Positions 15,947 to 25,720 of a stretch of DNA of 64,000 nt are shown here, piece by piece. The stretch is from the NCBI GenBank assembly GCA_963664625.1, contig OY761541.1, forward strand, positions 1,860,001 to 1,924,000. Reading direction: 5' to 3'. The DNA is from CBDCFV01 sp963664625 (GTDB lineage Bacteria; Chloroflexota; Dehalococcoidia; Lucifugimonadales; UBA3495). Numbering within the stretch: the first letter of the stretch is position 1; every line of letters starts with the position of its first letter. The notes below the pieces were generated by a model that was given only the letters and a program-made list of their open reading frames with translations, had not been told where the DNA came from and ran no database searches. A program made the translations under genes and the position numbers.

Positions 15947-16873
15947 ATGGTAGACACATTGGCTGACAAAGTAGCCATAGTTACCGGCGCCGGCCGCGGC
16001 GTGGGCCGAGGGGTCGCCAAGCTGATGGCGGCGGAAGGGGCCAAGGTGGTAGTGGTGGACCCCGGCGTCAACGTCGACGGGTCGGGTTTCGACCAGTCCA
16101 TCGCCGAGACGGTGGTGGCGGAGATACGGGACGAAGGCGGCGTCGCCGTCGCCTGCACCGAGTCGGTGGCCACGATGGAGGGCGGCGAGCGGATCGTCCA
16201 GACGGCCGTCGATAACTACGGCCAGTTGGACATCGTCGTGACCTGCGCCGGCATCCTGCGGGACAGAATGATTTTCAACATGACCGAGCAGGAGTGGGAC
16301 GACGTCATCGCCGTCCACCTCAAAGGCACTTTTACCGTCGTGAAGCACGCCTGCATTCTGTTCCGCCAGCAACGGTCCGGACGGATCATCACCTTCAGTT
16401 CCCAGTCCGGACTGGTGGGCAACTCCGGCCAAGCCAACTACGGCGCGGCCAAGTCGGGCATCGCCGGGTTCACCAAGGTGGTGGCGAAGGACATGGGACG
16501 GTACGGCGCCACCGCCAACTCCATCGCCCCGCGGGCCCAAACGCGGATGATCGGGGCCATACCGGACAGCGCGGCGGAGATACGGGCAAGGAGCGGCGTT
16601 GCGTCGCTGGACGACGAGGACAACCCGCAGCACCTGGACCCCGACGGTATCGCGCCCTTCGTGTGCTACTTGGCAACCGATTACGCCTCCAACGTCAACG
16701 GCCAGACCTTCCTGGTCTACGGGGATACGGTGGAGCTGATGTCCCAGCCCCGGCCCATGCGGGCCATCTACAGCGAGAAGGGACATTGGGACATGGACGA
16801 GTTGTCCTCCCTGGCCCGCAACTATCTGACCAGGGACATCTACAATCCCGCTCCCGCCGCGCCGCCGCGCTAG
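15947..16873 (+). CDS. Short-chain dehydrogenase/reductase (SDR), copy 1
   Basis: NAD(P)-dependent oxidoreductase of the classical SDR type, 308 residues. Rossmann motif VTGAGRGVGRGVA, VTCAGIL in place of NNAG, Ser in FSSQSGLVG, and active site YGAAK are intact. A 45-residue C-terminal extension follows the SDR core. AAGGAG nine bases before ATG 15947 decides the start. It shares long identical stretches with the SDR at 17284 (RDRMIFNMTEQEWDDVIAVH), evidence of tandem duplication. Substrate unknown; MaoC neighbours suggest acyl-CoA or hydroxysteroid-like metabolism. Confidence 0.92.
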   Translation: MVDTLADKVAIVTGAGRGVGRGVAKLMAAEGAKVVVVDPGVNVDGSGFDQSIAETVVAEIRDEGGVAVACTESVATMEGGERIVQTAVDNYGQLDIVVTCAGILRDRMIFNMTEQEWDDVIAVHLKGTFTVVKHACILFRQQRSGRIITFSSQSGLVGNSGQANYGAAKSGIAGFTKVVAKDMGRYGATANSIAPRAQTRMIGAIPDSAAEIRARSGVASLDDEDNPQHLDPDGIAPFVCYLATDYASNVNGQTFLVYGDTVELMSQPRPMRAIYSEKGHWDMDELSSLARNYLTRDIYNPAPAAPPR

Positions 16874-16887
16874 AGGAGACGCCGCAA

Positions 16888-17265
16888 TTGGGAACATTTC
16901 ACTGGCCATTGACGGTGATGAGCGTGGACGGGAGCCGGGAGGAGACCATCGAGGCGTTGGTTGACACCGGCGCTTCGTACACATTGTTGCCATCCGTCAT
17001 GCTTCGCCGGATGAGCGTCGTTCCCCATCGGCGGTTGGAGTTCGAGTTAGCCAACGGAGAGATTATCGAACATGACATCGGGGAAGTACGAGTCCGAATC
17101 GACGGAGTGGAAGCGACGACGATAGTAGTGTTTGGCGGTGACGAAGTTTCAGCCGTGTTGGGTGGAAGCACTTTGGAAGGCGTGGCGATGGCAGCAGACT
17201 CTGTGGGCAAACGCTTGACGCCCAAGCGTGGCTTGCTAAAACCGATGGCAGCAGCAACCCTGTAA
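16888..17265 (+). CDS. Retropepsin-like (clan AA) aspartic protease
   Basis: Third small aspartic protease of the region, with EALVDTGASYTLLPSVML as active site and VSAVLGGSTLEGVAM as the second hallmark. The start is TTG at 16888 with GAGGAG nine bases upstream, 14 bases after the SDR stop. It ends 18 bases before the next SDR. The longer open frame that runs into it from 16294 is a shadow of the SDR and was not used. Confidence 0.8.
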   Translation: MGTFHWPLTVMSVDGSREETIEALVDTGASYTLLPSVMLRRMSVVPHRRLEFELANGEIIEHDIGEVRVRIDGVEATTIVVFGGDEVSAVLGGSTLEGVAMAADSVGKRLTPKRGLLKPMAAATL

Positions 17266-17283
17266 TATTTGAGAGGCAAAACA

Positions 17284-18210
17284 ATGCCCAATCTTCTGCA
17301 AGACAAGGTAGCAATCGTAACCGGCTCCGGCCGGGGCATCGGACGGGGCATCGCCATGCTGATGGCCCAAGAAGGGGCCAAGGTCGTGGTGGTGGACCCC
17401 GGCGTAAACGTCGACGGCACCGGAGCCGACCACTCGTTGGCGGAGGGCGTAGTGTCGGAGATACGCCAAGCCGGCGGGACGGCGGTGGCGTGTTTGGAGT
17501 CGGTAGCCACCATGGAGGGCGGCGAGCAAATCGTGCAGACCGCCATAGAGAACTTCGGCAAACTGGACGTAGTGGTCACCTGCGCCGGTATCCTGCGGGA
17601 CCGGATGATTTTCAACATGACCGAGCAGGAGTGGGACGACGTCATCGCCGTTCATCTCAAGGGCACTTTTACAGTGGTGAAGCACGCCTGCATCCTGTTC
17701 CGGCAGCAACGCTCGGGCAAGATAATCACCTTCACTTCGGTGTCGGGACTGTACGGCAACTCCGGGCAGGCCAACTATGGCGCGGCCAAGGACGGCATCG
17801 CCGGGCTTACCCGCGTTCTGGCCCGGGACATGGGACGTTATGGAGTGACGGCCAACTCCATCTCCCCAGGCGCCAACACCAGAATGACCGGAACGGTGCC
17901 TGACGAGGCCCGGGCCCTCCGCGCCGCGCGGGGCATCGGAGGCTCCGCGGGACCCGCTCCGCAACTTCGCGGCGAAGGCGACGACATCGCTCCCTTCGTT
18001 ACCTGGCTGGCGTCCGACGAAGCGTCTCACGTCAACGGGAACATCTTCCACGTCAACGAGGGTCTGGTCAGCTTGATGAATAACCCGGAGCCGGTAAGGA
18101 CGATTCACAAAGAAAGCCGCTGGACGGTGGAAGAACTGGCCAAGGTCTTTCCAGCGACCATCGGCGTGGAGTTGTTCAATCCGGCCCCGATCCAACCGCC
18201 CCGGACGTAA
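17284..18210 (+). CDS. Short-chain dehydrogenase/reductase (SDR), copy 2
   Basis: Paralogue of the SDR at 15947 with the same length and architecture: VTGSGRGIGRGIA, VTCAGIL, FTSVSGLYG and YGAAKDG, followed by the same type of C-terminal extension. The start is ATG 17284 (MPNLLQDKVAIVTG). The N-terminal 200 residues are much more conserved between the copies than the C-terminal part, suggesting divergence of substrate specificity. Confidence 0.92.
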   Translation: MPNLLQDKVAIVTGSGRGIGRGIAMLMAQEGAKVVVVDPGVNVDGTGADHSLAEGVVSEIRQAGGTAVACLESVATMEGGEQIVQTAIENFGKLDVVVTCAGILRDRMIFNMTEQEWDDVIAVHLKGTFTVVKHACILFRQQRSGKIITFTSVSGLYGNSGQANYGAAKDGIAGLTRVLARDMGRYGVTANSISPGANTRMTGTVPDEARALRAARGIGGSAGPAPQLRGEGDDIAPFVTWLASDEASHVNGNIFHVNEGLVSLMNNPEPVRTIHKESRWTVEELAKVFPATIGVELFNPAPIQPPRT

Positions 18211-18245
18211 GGCCGGCTTGGGAAGTTTGAATTTGGCGGGATGAT

Positions 18246-18626
18246 ATGACAACAGAAACTCCGGATCCCCCGCAGCCGCCGTTAATGGATGTCACCGAGG
18301 TGTACCGCACCTTGGGGCGGCTGGAAGAGGGGCTAGTACAACTTAAAGAACAACTCGTGCGGCACGAAGAGCGCAACGAACGGCAGTTCGACCGTATAGA
18401 TGGGCGATTTGTGAGTATAGACGGGCGATTTGTGAGTATAGACGGGCGGTTTGCTCAGATGGACCAGCGGTTCGCTCAGATGGACCAGCGGTTCGCTCAG
18501 ATGGACCAGCGGTTTGCACGCCTTGAAGGCCGCATTGACCGCTTGATGCTTGCGCTATTCGCCATAGGTGCAACTCTAATTGTGGGGTTCGGAGGAATTA
18601 TCCTACAAAATGCGTTGGGTGGTTGA
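18246..18626 (+). CDS. Coiled-coil protein with heptad repeats and C-terminal membrane anchor
   Basis: Unrecognised 126-residue protein. Order: Pro-rich N-terminus, helix VYRTLGRLEEG, then seven-residue repeats (IDGRFVS twice, MDQRFAQ three times), RIDRLMLAL, and one membrane helix (about 99-120). The repeats are also near-identical 21-base tandem repeats in DNA. It shares the same plan as the protein at 23524-23979 (GRLE, repeats, RIDRL, membrane helix). The topology would place the coiled coil in the cytoplasm. Possibly oligomeric; function unknown. Confidence 0.75.
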   Translation: MTTETPDPPQPPLMDVTEVYRTLGRLEEGLVQLKEQLVRHEERNERQFDRIDGRFVSIDGRFVSIDGRFAQMDQRFAQMDQRFAQMDQRFARLEGRIDRLMLALFAIGATLIVGFGGIILQNALGG

Positions 18627-18684
18627 TACACCACTCAGCAGCGTAAAGAGCATCCCATTTCCCAACTAGAAGTCGAGGTGACTC

Positions 18685-19836
18685 TTGATTACGAGCTTTT
18701 CGGCTTCATACGCCGGCCATATTGTTGACGACAACCTTGGGTTCGACGGAACGGCGGCCAATGATCGCATGTACCCCAACGAACGGCTTGCACAGGCAGC
18801 GGATTGGGCGCTGGACATTGCGCAACACCTTGACAGCTTGGGCTACGACGAGTTCTGGATGGCCGAGCACCACTTCCAGCCTGAAGGTTACGAATGTATC
18901 CCCAACCTGTTGATGCTGAACCTTTACTTGGCCACTCAGACCAAGCGTCTCAAGTTCGGCTGCGGCTTCAACATCGCCCCGATGTGGCACCCGTTGCGGC
19001 TGGCGGAAGACTTCGCCATGGCCGACATCCTGACCAACGGCAGGGTCGTTTTCGGCGTGGGGCGCGGTTACCACACCCGCGAGGTCGAGACCTTCGGCTC
19101 ACCGATGCTCGACGGGGACGCCAACCGTGAGCTGTTCGAAGAGCAGGTGGAGGTGATTCTCAAGTCCTTCAGGGAGGAGTCCTTCACCCACGAAGGCAAG
19201 TACTATCAGATTCCCGCCAAGGTGCCTTACCGGGGCTACCAACTCGAGACATTGAGCCTTGTGCCCCGGCCTATCCACCAACCGGTAGAGGTGTGGCAAC
19301 CGCTGGTAAGCGGCAACCCGCGCGGGATTGACTTCATGGCCAAGATGGGAATAAAGCCGTTAATCGCCAACAACCCGGAGCAGACCCTGGCGGAACGGCT
19401 GAATCTGTACCAGGAGGCCCAGCGAAACCACGGCCAGGAGGCAGAGCTGGGGGAAAACACGGCCATCGGATACCGCTTCTTCATTGCGGAGACGCAAGAG
19501 AAGGCAATGGAGTTGTCCCGCCCTTACTTCGAGGAAGCGATGAAGTTCGCCGCTCCGCTGGGGTTGATGGCTATGTCCCAGGAACAGATTGACGCGGTAG
19601 CCAACCCGAGCCGCTCACGGGGAGTATCATTGCCTACCCTGGAAGATGCGGTAGAAGGAAAGACTTGGCTGTGCGGCCCAGCGGAGTCCATCGTGGAGCA
19701 CTTGCAAAGCGTGCAGGAGAAATTCCCCGGAGTTGAGCGGGTCAACCTGGGCGCAGTTATGGGAATGCCGCTGGAGGTGTTCAAGGACCAGCTTACCCAG
19801 TTTGCCGAAGGGGTGATGCCGGCCTTCGTTAAGTAG
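18685..19836 (+). CDS. LLM-class flavin-dependent oxidoreductase
   Basis: Luciferase-like monooxygenase fold protein of 383 residues, using reduced FMN or F420. Typical segments are DEFWMAEHHFQPEGY, LKFGCGFNIAPMWHPLRLAEDFA and VVFGVGRGYHTREVETFG. The start is TTG at 18685 with GAGG eight bases upstream. Substrate unknown; many relatives are encoded in this type of genome and are thought to oxidise recalcitrant organic compounds. A second family member lies at 22293. Confidence 0.9.
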   Translation: MITSFSASYAGHIVDDNLGFDGTAANDRMYPNERLAQAADWALDIAQHLDSLGYDEFWMAEHHFQPEGYECIPNLLMLNLYLATQTKRLKFGCGFNIAPMWHPLRLAEDFAMADILTNGRVVFGVGRGYHTREVETFGSPMLDGDANRELFEEQVEVILKSFREESFTHEGKYYQIPAKVPYRGYQLETLSLVPRPIHQPVEVWQPLVSGNPRGIDFMAKMGIKPLIANNPEQTLAERLNLYQEAQRNHGQEAELGENTAIGYRFFIAETQEKAMELSRPYFEEAMKFAAPLGLMAMSQEQIDAVANPSRSRGVSLPTLEDAVEGKTWLCGPAESIVEHLQSVQEKFPGVERVNLGAVMGMPLEVFKDQLTQFAEGVMPAFVK

Positions 19837-20016
19837 CCGTCACACCGGCGCGATTGGTAAGCCGTTTTCGGACCGCTCGACCATTCTGCCTGACGCACGG
19901 TTGGCCATTACGTGTATACTGGAAGGAAGCATCGGCTAACAATGCCGTGCGCGAAACGCCACGAGCCTCCAAGCCAGCGTTTCCATCCATAACGGACAAA
20001 CAGTAAGGAGTTACAC

Positions 20017-20442
<426 letters not shown>

Positions 20443-20490
20443 CTCAATCTCATCCCGGCCCTGGCCGGAGTCCTTCACAACAGTGGATAA

Positions 20491-20530
20491 TGCGCTGGCC
20501 GTAGACCAAGGCCAGCGCAATGTTGTTTTC
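20491..20530 (+). terminator. Rho-independent terminator
   Basis: Perfect 10-base stem TGCGCTGGCC / GGCCAGCGCA with a 9-base loop, followed by ATGTTGTTTT. It ends the transcript of the ferredoxin-thioredoxin reductase-like gene. Confidence 0.85.
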
Positions 20531-20559
20531 GGCAATCCGTTTCCATTCGGAGAGGTGTT

Positions 20560-21342
20560 ATGAGAGAGAACACGCTGAAACAGAGGTTGCAGGACGGGCA
20601 AGCAACGTTCGGGGTGATGATTACTTTCCCATCGGCCACAATGGTCGAGATGCTGGGACACCTGGGCTTCGACTGGGTCTTGATAGACAACGAACACGGC
20701 TCGATAACCGTGGACAACTCGGAGGACCTGGTCCGCGCAGCAGAAATCACCGGCATGGCGCCAATTGTGCGCCCGGTTGGCAACAAGCCGGAAATCATCG
20801 CGCCTTTCCTGGACCGGGGAGCTTGGGGAGTGCAAATCCCCCACGTCAACACGGCCGAAGAGGCGCGGGCCGCCGTCGACGCCGTGAAGTACCCTCCCGT
20901 CGGGCACAGGGGTCTGTTCAGCGGGAGCCGTCCGGGGGAATACGGGTTTGCCGGAGCAACGGCCGATTATGTGGATGAAGCCAACCGGAACACGCTGGTG
21001 TGCCTCATGATCGAGGAAGTCGAAGCCGTGGAGAACCTGGAGGAGATGGTCACGGTAGACGGAGTGGACGTGTTCTTCATAGGGTCGGGCGACCTGTCAG
21101 CTTCAATGGGCTACCCGGGGCAACAGACCCACCCGGAGGTGCAGGCCATGATGGAGAAGGGGATCACCACCATTCGCGAGGCAGGCAAGATCGCCGGTTG
21201 CAGTTGCCCTGATTCCTATGTTCCCAAGTTCCTTGACATGGGCGTTCAATACTTCCACGGCAGCGTTAGCCGGCTGATCCATTCCTCCAGCGCCAGCTAC
21301 CTGCAGGAGATGCGCAAGGCGGCGAGCGCGGCAGGTTTCTGA
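20560..21342 (+). CDS. HpcH/HpaI aldolase/citrate lyase family protein
   Basis: Metal-dependent class II aldolase of the phosphoenolpyruvate/pyruvate TIM-barrel family, 260 residues. DWVLIDNEHGSITVD, GAWGVQIPHVNTAEEA, HRGLFSGSRPGEYGF and IGSGDLSASMGYPG match the family; the E and D metal ligands are in the IEEVEAV and GSGDLS segments. Likely cleaves or forms 2-keto-3-deoxy or related 4-hydroxy-2-oxo acids. AGAGGTG precedes the ATG. Confidence 0.9.
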   Translation: MRENTLKQRLQDGQATFGVMITFPSATMVEMLGHLGFDWVLIDNEHGSITVDNSEDLVRAAEITGMAPIVRPVGNKPEIIAPFLDRGAWGVQIPHVNTAEEARAAVDAVKYPPVGHRGLFSGSRPGEYGFAGATADYVDEANRNTLVCLMIEEVEAVENLEEMVTVDGVDVFFIGSGDLSASMGYPGQQTHPEVQAMMEKGITTIREAGKIAGCSCPDSYVPKFLDMGVQYFHGSVSRLIHSSSASYLQEMRKAASAAGF

Positions 21343-21418
21343 CCCTTTCCGTTGAGGGCGCGTCTTCATCCCCAGGCCATGCGCCTGATTGTGACGGTCA
21401 GATTCAGGAGGAGTCGAA

Positions 21419-22189
21419 ATGGAACTGCGGGTTTTGGGTGCCCATAACATGGAAAGCAAGGACACCGGCTTTGCCTCTTACTTGGTCGACGGAATCCTTG
21501 TGCTGGACGCAGGGGGCCTGACGCGGGCGTTGACGTTCGAGGAACAAAAGGACATCAGGGCCGTGCTTCTCTCCCACCGCCACTTCGACCACGTGAGAGA
21601 CCTTCCTCCCTTGGGGATCGGGCTGCGCACCTCGGAACACCCGGTCGACATTTACGCCATCGAGGACACGGTACAGTACGTCTCCGACAAGCTGCTGGAC
21701 GGCAGCCTGTACCCCAACTTTCTCCGTTGGCCCACGCCGGAGGACCCGATTTTCCGAATGCACACGCTGGAGTTCTTCCAAGAGTATGAGATATTGGGGT
21801 ACAAGGTGACGCCGGTGCCGGTGCCCCACACCGTTCCGGCAGCAGGGTTCCAGATTTCTCGCGGTGACAGCATCCTCTTCTACACTGGAGACACCGGGGA
21901 CGGCCTGAGTGATGCGTGGCCCCATATTTCACCCTCCACAGTCCTTGTAGAGGTCACCTTCGGCAACAAAGCCGAGGAAGTGGCGGCGGTGATCGGCCAC
22001 CTGACCCCGCGTTTGCTGGAAAAATCCCTGGCCGATTTCGTCGGTCAAAAAGGGTACGCCCCCAAGGTAATAGTCGCTCACATCAACCCGCCCTGGGAAG
22101 ACGACATCCGGAAGGAACTGGCGGAGGTGCAAGAGCGGTTAGGTTTGGACATCGTGGTATCGTCCGAGGAGACCAGGGTCATCGTATAA
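21419..22189 (+). CDS. Metallo-beta-lactamase fold hydrolase
   Basis: Two-metal hydrolase of 256 residues resembling class II cAMP phosphodiesterases and related MBL proteins. The metal motif is SHRHFDHVRD; further ligands are in VPVPHTVPAAG, YTGDTGDG and VIVAHINPPW. AGGAGG lies upstream of the ATG. It sits between the aldolase and the second luciferase-like gene on the same strand. Substrate unknown; cyclic nucleotide, lactone or organophosphate esters are all possible. Confidence 0.88.
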   Translation: MELRVLGAHNMESKDTGFASYLVDGILVLDAGGLTRALTFEEQKDIRAVLLSHRHFDHVRDLPPLGIGLRTSEHPVDIYAIEDTVQYVSDKLLDGSLYPNFLRWPTPEDPIFRMHTLEFFQEYEILGYKVTPVPVPHTVPAAGFQISRGDSILFYTGDTGDGLSDAWPHISPSTVLVEVTFGNKAEEVAAVIGHLTPRLLEKSLADFVGQKGYAPKVIVAHINPPWEDDIRKELAEVQERLGLDIVVSSEETRVIV

Positions 22190-22292
22190 GCACCCAGGCC
22201 GGCCTGAGGGCGGTTGACCCTTGGAATGACACCCGCCATACTTCCGTCCAAGCGATACCCTAAACGATACACCGGAACAGCGAGGGTGCGAC

Positions 22293-23471
22293 ATGGTCAA
22301 AGAAGTGTATTTCTTCACGGAGATGGGTTACACCGATTACTCCCAGGAAGAGGCACGGCGCTTGGGATACAACAACCTTATGTTCCCCAACGAGCAGTTC
22401 CGCCCGGAGAAAGCGCAGGAGCTTTACGGGATGTACTTCGAGGAATTGCAGTACTGCACCGAGGCCGGGTTCGACGGGGTAATGATCAACGAGCACCACA
22501 ACAACCCCCTGTGCATGATGCCGTCGGTCAACGTGATAGGGTCGGTGCTGGCCCGCACCACCACCAAGGGCAAGATAGTATTCCTTGGGAACGTGCTGCC
22601 TATCCACGAGAACCCGCTGCGGGTGGCGGAAGAGATAGCCATGATCGACATCCTGTCCGGCGGACGGGTGGTGTGCGGGTTCGTGAGGGGCATAGGCCAA
22701 GAGAGCATGGCGACCAATACCAACCCCATCTACAACCGGGAGCGGTTTGACGAAGCGCACAACGTCATCATCAAGGCTTGGACCACTCCCGGCCCCTTCC
22801 GTTACGAGGGGAAGCATTACCACTACCGGATCGTCAACCCTTGGGTAATGCCGCTGCAAAAGCCCCACCCGCCGGTCTGGATTCCGGGGGTGGCCTCACC
22901 GGAGTCGGTAGTCTGGGCAGCCAAGCACAAGTACCCTTACATCGCGCTGGCGCCGCCCATAAATCTCTTGAATGACATCTACGAACTTTACGGCCGCACC
23001 GCCGAAGAGGACGGTTGGACCGCGACGTCGGACAACCGGGGCTACGCCATACGGGTAGCGGTGGCAGACTCGGACGAGCGGGCCTACGAGGAAGGGAAGA
23101 ATTTCTACTGGCAGTTGGGAACGTCATTCGGGGTAACGCCGCCCCAGTGGCTGGCGCCCCCCGGTTACCTGACCCGCGCGGCCATCCAGGGCCCGAGAGA
23201 GCAGGCCCGCCGCAGAGTCCAGACGGCGGTGCCCGGCGGGCCGGCTTTGCCCTACGATGAAGCCCAAGAGACCTTCCAGATTGTAACGGGCAACCCGGAT
23301 ACCGTGGTGAAGAAACTGAAGCGGTTGATGGACCTTATTGATCCGGGTTACTTGGTGTTCTGGGGCCGGGAAGGGCACATGTCCCACGAAACGGCCATGC
23401 GCGGCATCGACCTGATGACCCAGGAAGTGATACCGGCGATAAAGGAGTACCAACCCCAGCGGAAGGAGTGA
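22293..23471 (+). CDS. LLM-class flavin-dependent oxidoreductase
   Basis: Second luciferase-like oxidoreductase, 392 residues. FDGVMINEHHNNPLCMMPSV, VFLGNVLPIHENPLRVAEE, IDILSGGRVVCGFVRG and HPPVWIPGVASPESV are family features. It is only distantly related to the enzyme at 18685, with a longer middle segment. Probably FMN-dependent, substrate unknown. Confidence 0.9.
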   Translation: MVKEVYFFTEMGYTDYSQEEARRLGYNNLMFPNEQFRPEKAQELYGMYFEELQYCTEAGFDGVMINEHHNNPLCMMPSVNVIGSVLARTTTKGKIVFLGNVLPIHENPLRVAEEIAMIDILSGGRVVCGFVRGIGQESMATNTNPIYNRERFDEAHNVIIKAWTTPGPFRYEGKHYHYRIVNPWVMPLQKPHPPVWIPGVASPESVVWAAKHKYPYIALAPPINLLNDIYELYGRTAEEDGWTATSDNRGYAIRVAVADSDERAYEEGKNFYWQLGTSFGVTPPQWLAPPGYLTRAAIQGPREQARRRVQTAVPGGPALPYDEAQETFQIVTGNPDTVVKKLKRLMDLIDPGYLVFWGREGHMSHETAMRGIDLMTQEVIPAIKEYQPQRKE

Positions 23472-23523
23472 ATAGGCCCGTCAAGGAAGTCGCCGGCGAA
23501 AATGAAGGGCAGAGAGCCTTCGC

Positions 23524-23979
23524 TTAGCCGGTCACGAAGGTGTTGACAATAACGGCGGCGACCAATGCGCCGCCGATGCCTATCACGGCGAAATAGAGGC
23601 GGTCTATACGGCGGTGGACATCCTGGAATCCGGACCGCATCTCGGAACGCACGTCCTGTAATCCTGACTGCATCTCGGAACGCACGTCCTGCAATCCTGA
23701 CTGCATCTCGGAACGCACGTCCTGCAATCCTGACTGCATCTCAGAACGCAGTTCCTGCAATCCTGACTGCATCTCAGAACGCAGTTCCTGCAATCCTGAC
23801 TGCATCTCAGAACGCAGTTCCTGCAATCCTGACTGCATCTCGGAACGCAGTCCCCGCACTTCGGACTGTAGTTCGCGCTGACCTTCCAGAAGAGCGGCCA
23901 CGGTGCCTTCCAACCGCCCAATGGCGCGCCATATTTCAGCCGCATCAACTACTATGTTGTCCGATTCGCCGGTTGTCAT
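23524..23979 (-). CDS. Coiled-coil protein with 11-residue repeats and C-terminal membrane anchor
   Basis: 151 residues: helix IWRAIGRLEGTVAALLEG, then about seven copies of an 11-residue unit (ELRSEMQSGLQ or DVRSEMQSGLQ), then HRRIDRLYFAV and one membrane helix (about 125-148). In DNA the unit is a 33-base tandem repeat, the last copies nearly identical. Eleven-residue (hendecad) periodicity gives a slightly right-handed coiled coil, unlike the seven-residue units of the related protein at 18246. Copy number may vary between strains. Function unknown. Confidence 0.78.
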   Translation of the reverse strand: MTTGESDNIVVDAAEIWRAIGRLEGTVAALLEGQRELQSEVRGLRSEMQSGLQELRSEMQSGLQELRSEMQSGLQELRSEMQSGLQDVRSEMQSGLQDVRSEMQSGLQDVRSEMRSGFQDVHRRIDRLYFAVIGIGGALVAAVIVNTFVTG

Positions 23980-24256
23980 GTCTTATCTTCCTGAAGGTCC
24001 GGGGCGCCGGGATTCTGCCGGCAGTCCACCGATTGTACACCACGCTTGACTCTGACACAAATTTATCATTCCAAGGCAATCCGGCCAACTTCGTCGGACT
24101 TCGCTGCTTCAATGTACGGGTTACCGGACGTGATATACTTTTTCCGTAACTTGACGGAATGCAACACCTTCTCCAAAACATCACTGGCCATGCCCGGCCT
24201 GGAACTACACCAACGACTACCGTAGGAGCGAGTGGGCCGTCAGAGGCGCGCCTGTA

Positions 24257-25660
24257 GTGACTGTTACCGGCTTTCTGCTCCTGGGGTCCGGGTTTTTCCT
24301 CATATCCCTGGTCATCGTCCCCGAGATCACCCACAGGCTCCGGACCGGCACGTTTTACAGCCGGACGCCCATCTACTACGGCTGGATTGTGCTGTTTACC
24401 GGGGCGTTGGGGGCCTTTGCCGCCGTCAGCATAGCGGGGGCGGTGTTGGGAGGGCTTCAGTCCCTGATTTCCGCTGACACGGGCTGGAGCCGGGCATCCA
24501 TAGGTTTCACCGCCTCTGCCGGCGTCTGGATGTCCGGCGTGGTCGCGCCACTGATGGGACCCTACGCCGACCGTTACGGCCCGCGATGGCTGATGCCTTT
24601 GGGGACCATATTCCTTGGGCTGTGCATGTTGGCCCTCGGCGGGGTCAACGCCGTCTGGCAGTTCTTCATCGTTGCTCTGCTTGCGCGGGCCATAGGGCAG
24701 CCAATATTCATCGGGCTTCTGCCCCGCACCATGGCCGTGAATTTCTTTCAGCGTCGGCGGAACATTGCCCTGGCGTTCACGTCACTTGTCCGGCCCGTAG
24801 CCAGCGCCATCAACATCCAGGTCATACTGGCCATCGCGGCGTCTAAGGGCTGGCGGGCCGGGTTCCGTTACCTGGGCTTCGTAACGCTGGTCCTGACCAT
24901 CCCCATTTTTCTGATAGTGCGGCGGCGCCCTGAAGATATCGGGTTATTGCCCGACGGTGAAAAACCAGACGGGGCATCCCGCCGCGGCTCTGCGCCCGCA
25001 TCAGCCAGCGTCCAGAGGAGGCCTCAGCAACCGGTTGCCCAACCCGCGGACGGCTGGACCGCCCGTCAAGCTATGGGCACCACCGCTTTCTGGCTAGTCT
25101 CGGTCTCGACGTTCCTGGTCCTCGCGGCGGCCTCCGGCATCGGTTTCAACATGGTGCCCTATTTCATAGAAATCGGCGGCCTGTCCACCACACAGGCCGC
25201 AACAATCCTGAGCGCCAGTACACTTCTGTCTCTATGCAACCTGGGATGGGGATTCCTGGCGGACAGGTTTTCACCCCGTCGTGTGACCTTGTGCGGATAC
25301 GCAACTACCCTGTGCACGTTGATCTACATGTTTACAGTGAACAATCTGGCGTCGGCCTGGATATTCGGCATTACCTGGGGGGTGTTCAGCTCGGCGAGCG
25401 ACGCGTTGATCTCCATGATTATGGCCCAATACTACGGGCGCAGTTCCTACGGGACTATAATGGGCGCCTTACGGCCATTCGAGGCTGGCGGCCTTGGCGT
25501 GGGACAAAGCCTTGGGGCGCTGATCTACGACTTTACCGGCAGTTACCGGCTGCTGATTGTCCTCTCGGTGGTGTTTTACGCCACTGCGGCGGTGCTGATA
25601 TTCCTGGCCCGACCGCCGACGGCCCGTCGCGCGGCCACAAGGGAAACCTTGACGGTCTAG
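24257..25660 (+). CDS. MFS transporter, monocarboxylate-porter-like
   Basis: Twelve-helix major facilitator plus one additional N-terminal hydrophobic helix (about residues 1-22). Core begins TPIYYGWIVLFTGALGAF. DRYGPRWLMPLG is the loop 2-3 signature; RRRPEDIGLLPDGE ends helix 6. The start is GTG at 24257; an alternative without the extra helix would begin near 24330 but lacks a good codon. It is a paralogue of the MFS carrier at 29924. The substrate, probably an organic acid, is unknown. Confidence 0.9.
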   Translation: MTVTGFLLLGSGFFLISLVIVPEITHRLRTGTFYSRTPIYYGWIVLFTGALGAFAAVSIAGAVLGGLQSLISADTGWSRASIGFTASAGVWMSGVVAPLMGPYADRYGPRWLMPLGTIFLGLCMLALGGVNAVWQFFIVALLARAIGQPIFIGLLPRTMAVNFFQRRRNIALAFTSLVRPVASAINIQVILAIAASKGWRAGFRYLGFVTLVLTIPIFLIVRRRPEDIGLLPDGEKPDGASRRGSAPASASVQRRPQQPVAQPADGWTARQAMGTTAFWLVSVSTFLVLAAASGIGFNMVPYFIEIGGLSTTQAATILSASTLLSLCNLGWGFLADRFSPRRVTLCGYATTLCTLIYMFTVNNLASAWIFGITWGVFSSASDALISMIMAQYYGRSSYGTIMGALRPFEAGGLGVGQSLGALIYDFTGSYRLLIVLSVVFYATAAVLIFLARPPTARRAATRETLTV

Positions 25661-25720
25661 CACTACTATAGTCACTAGAAATACCCTCTTCTCGTTAGGA
25701 AAGACAGTTCGGCCCGCGCT

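Noticed and set aside
16294..16887. N-terminal two-thirds of a 323-codon plus-strand frame ending at 17265
   Set aside because: This part is the first SDR read in another frame; only the portion after 16888 has its own ribosome binding site and the aspartic protease motif.
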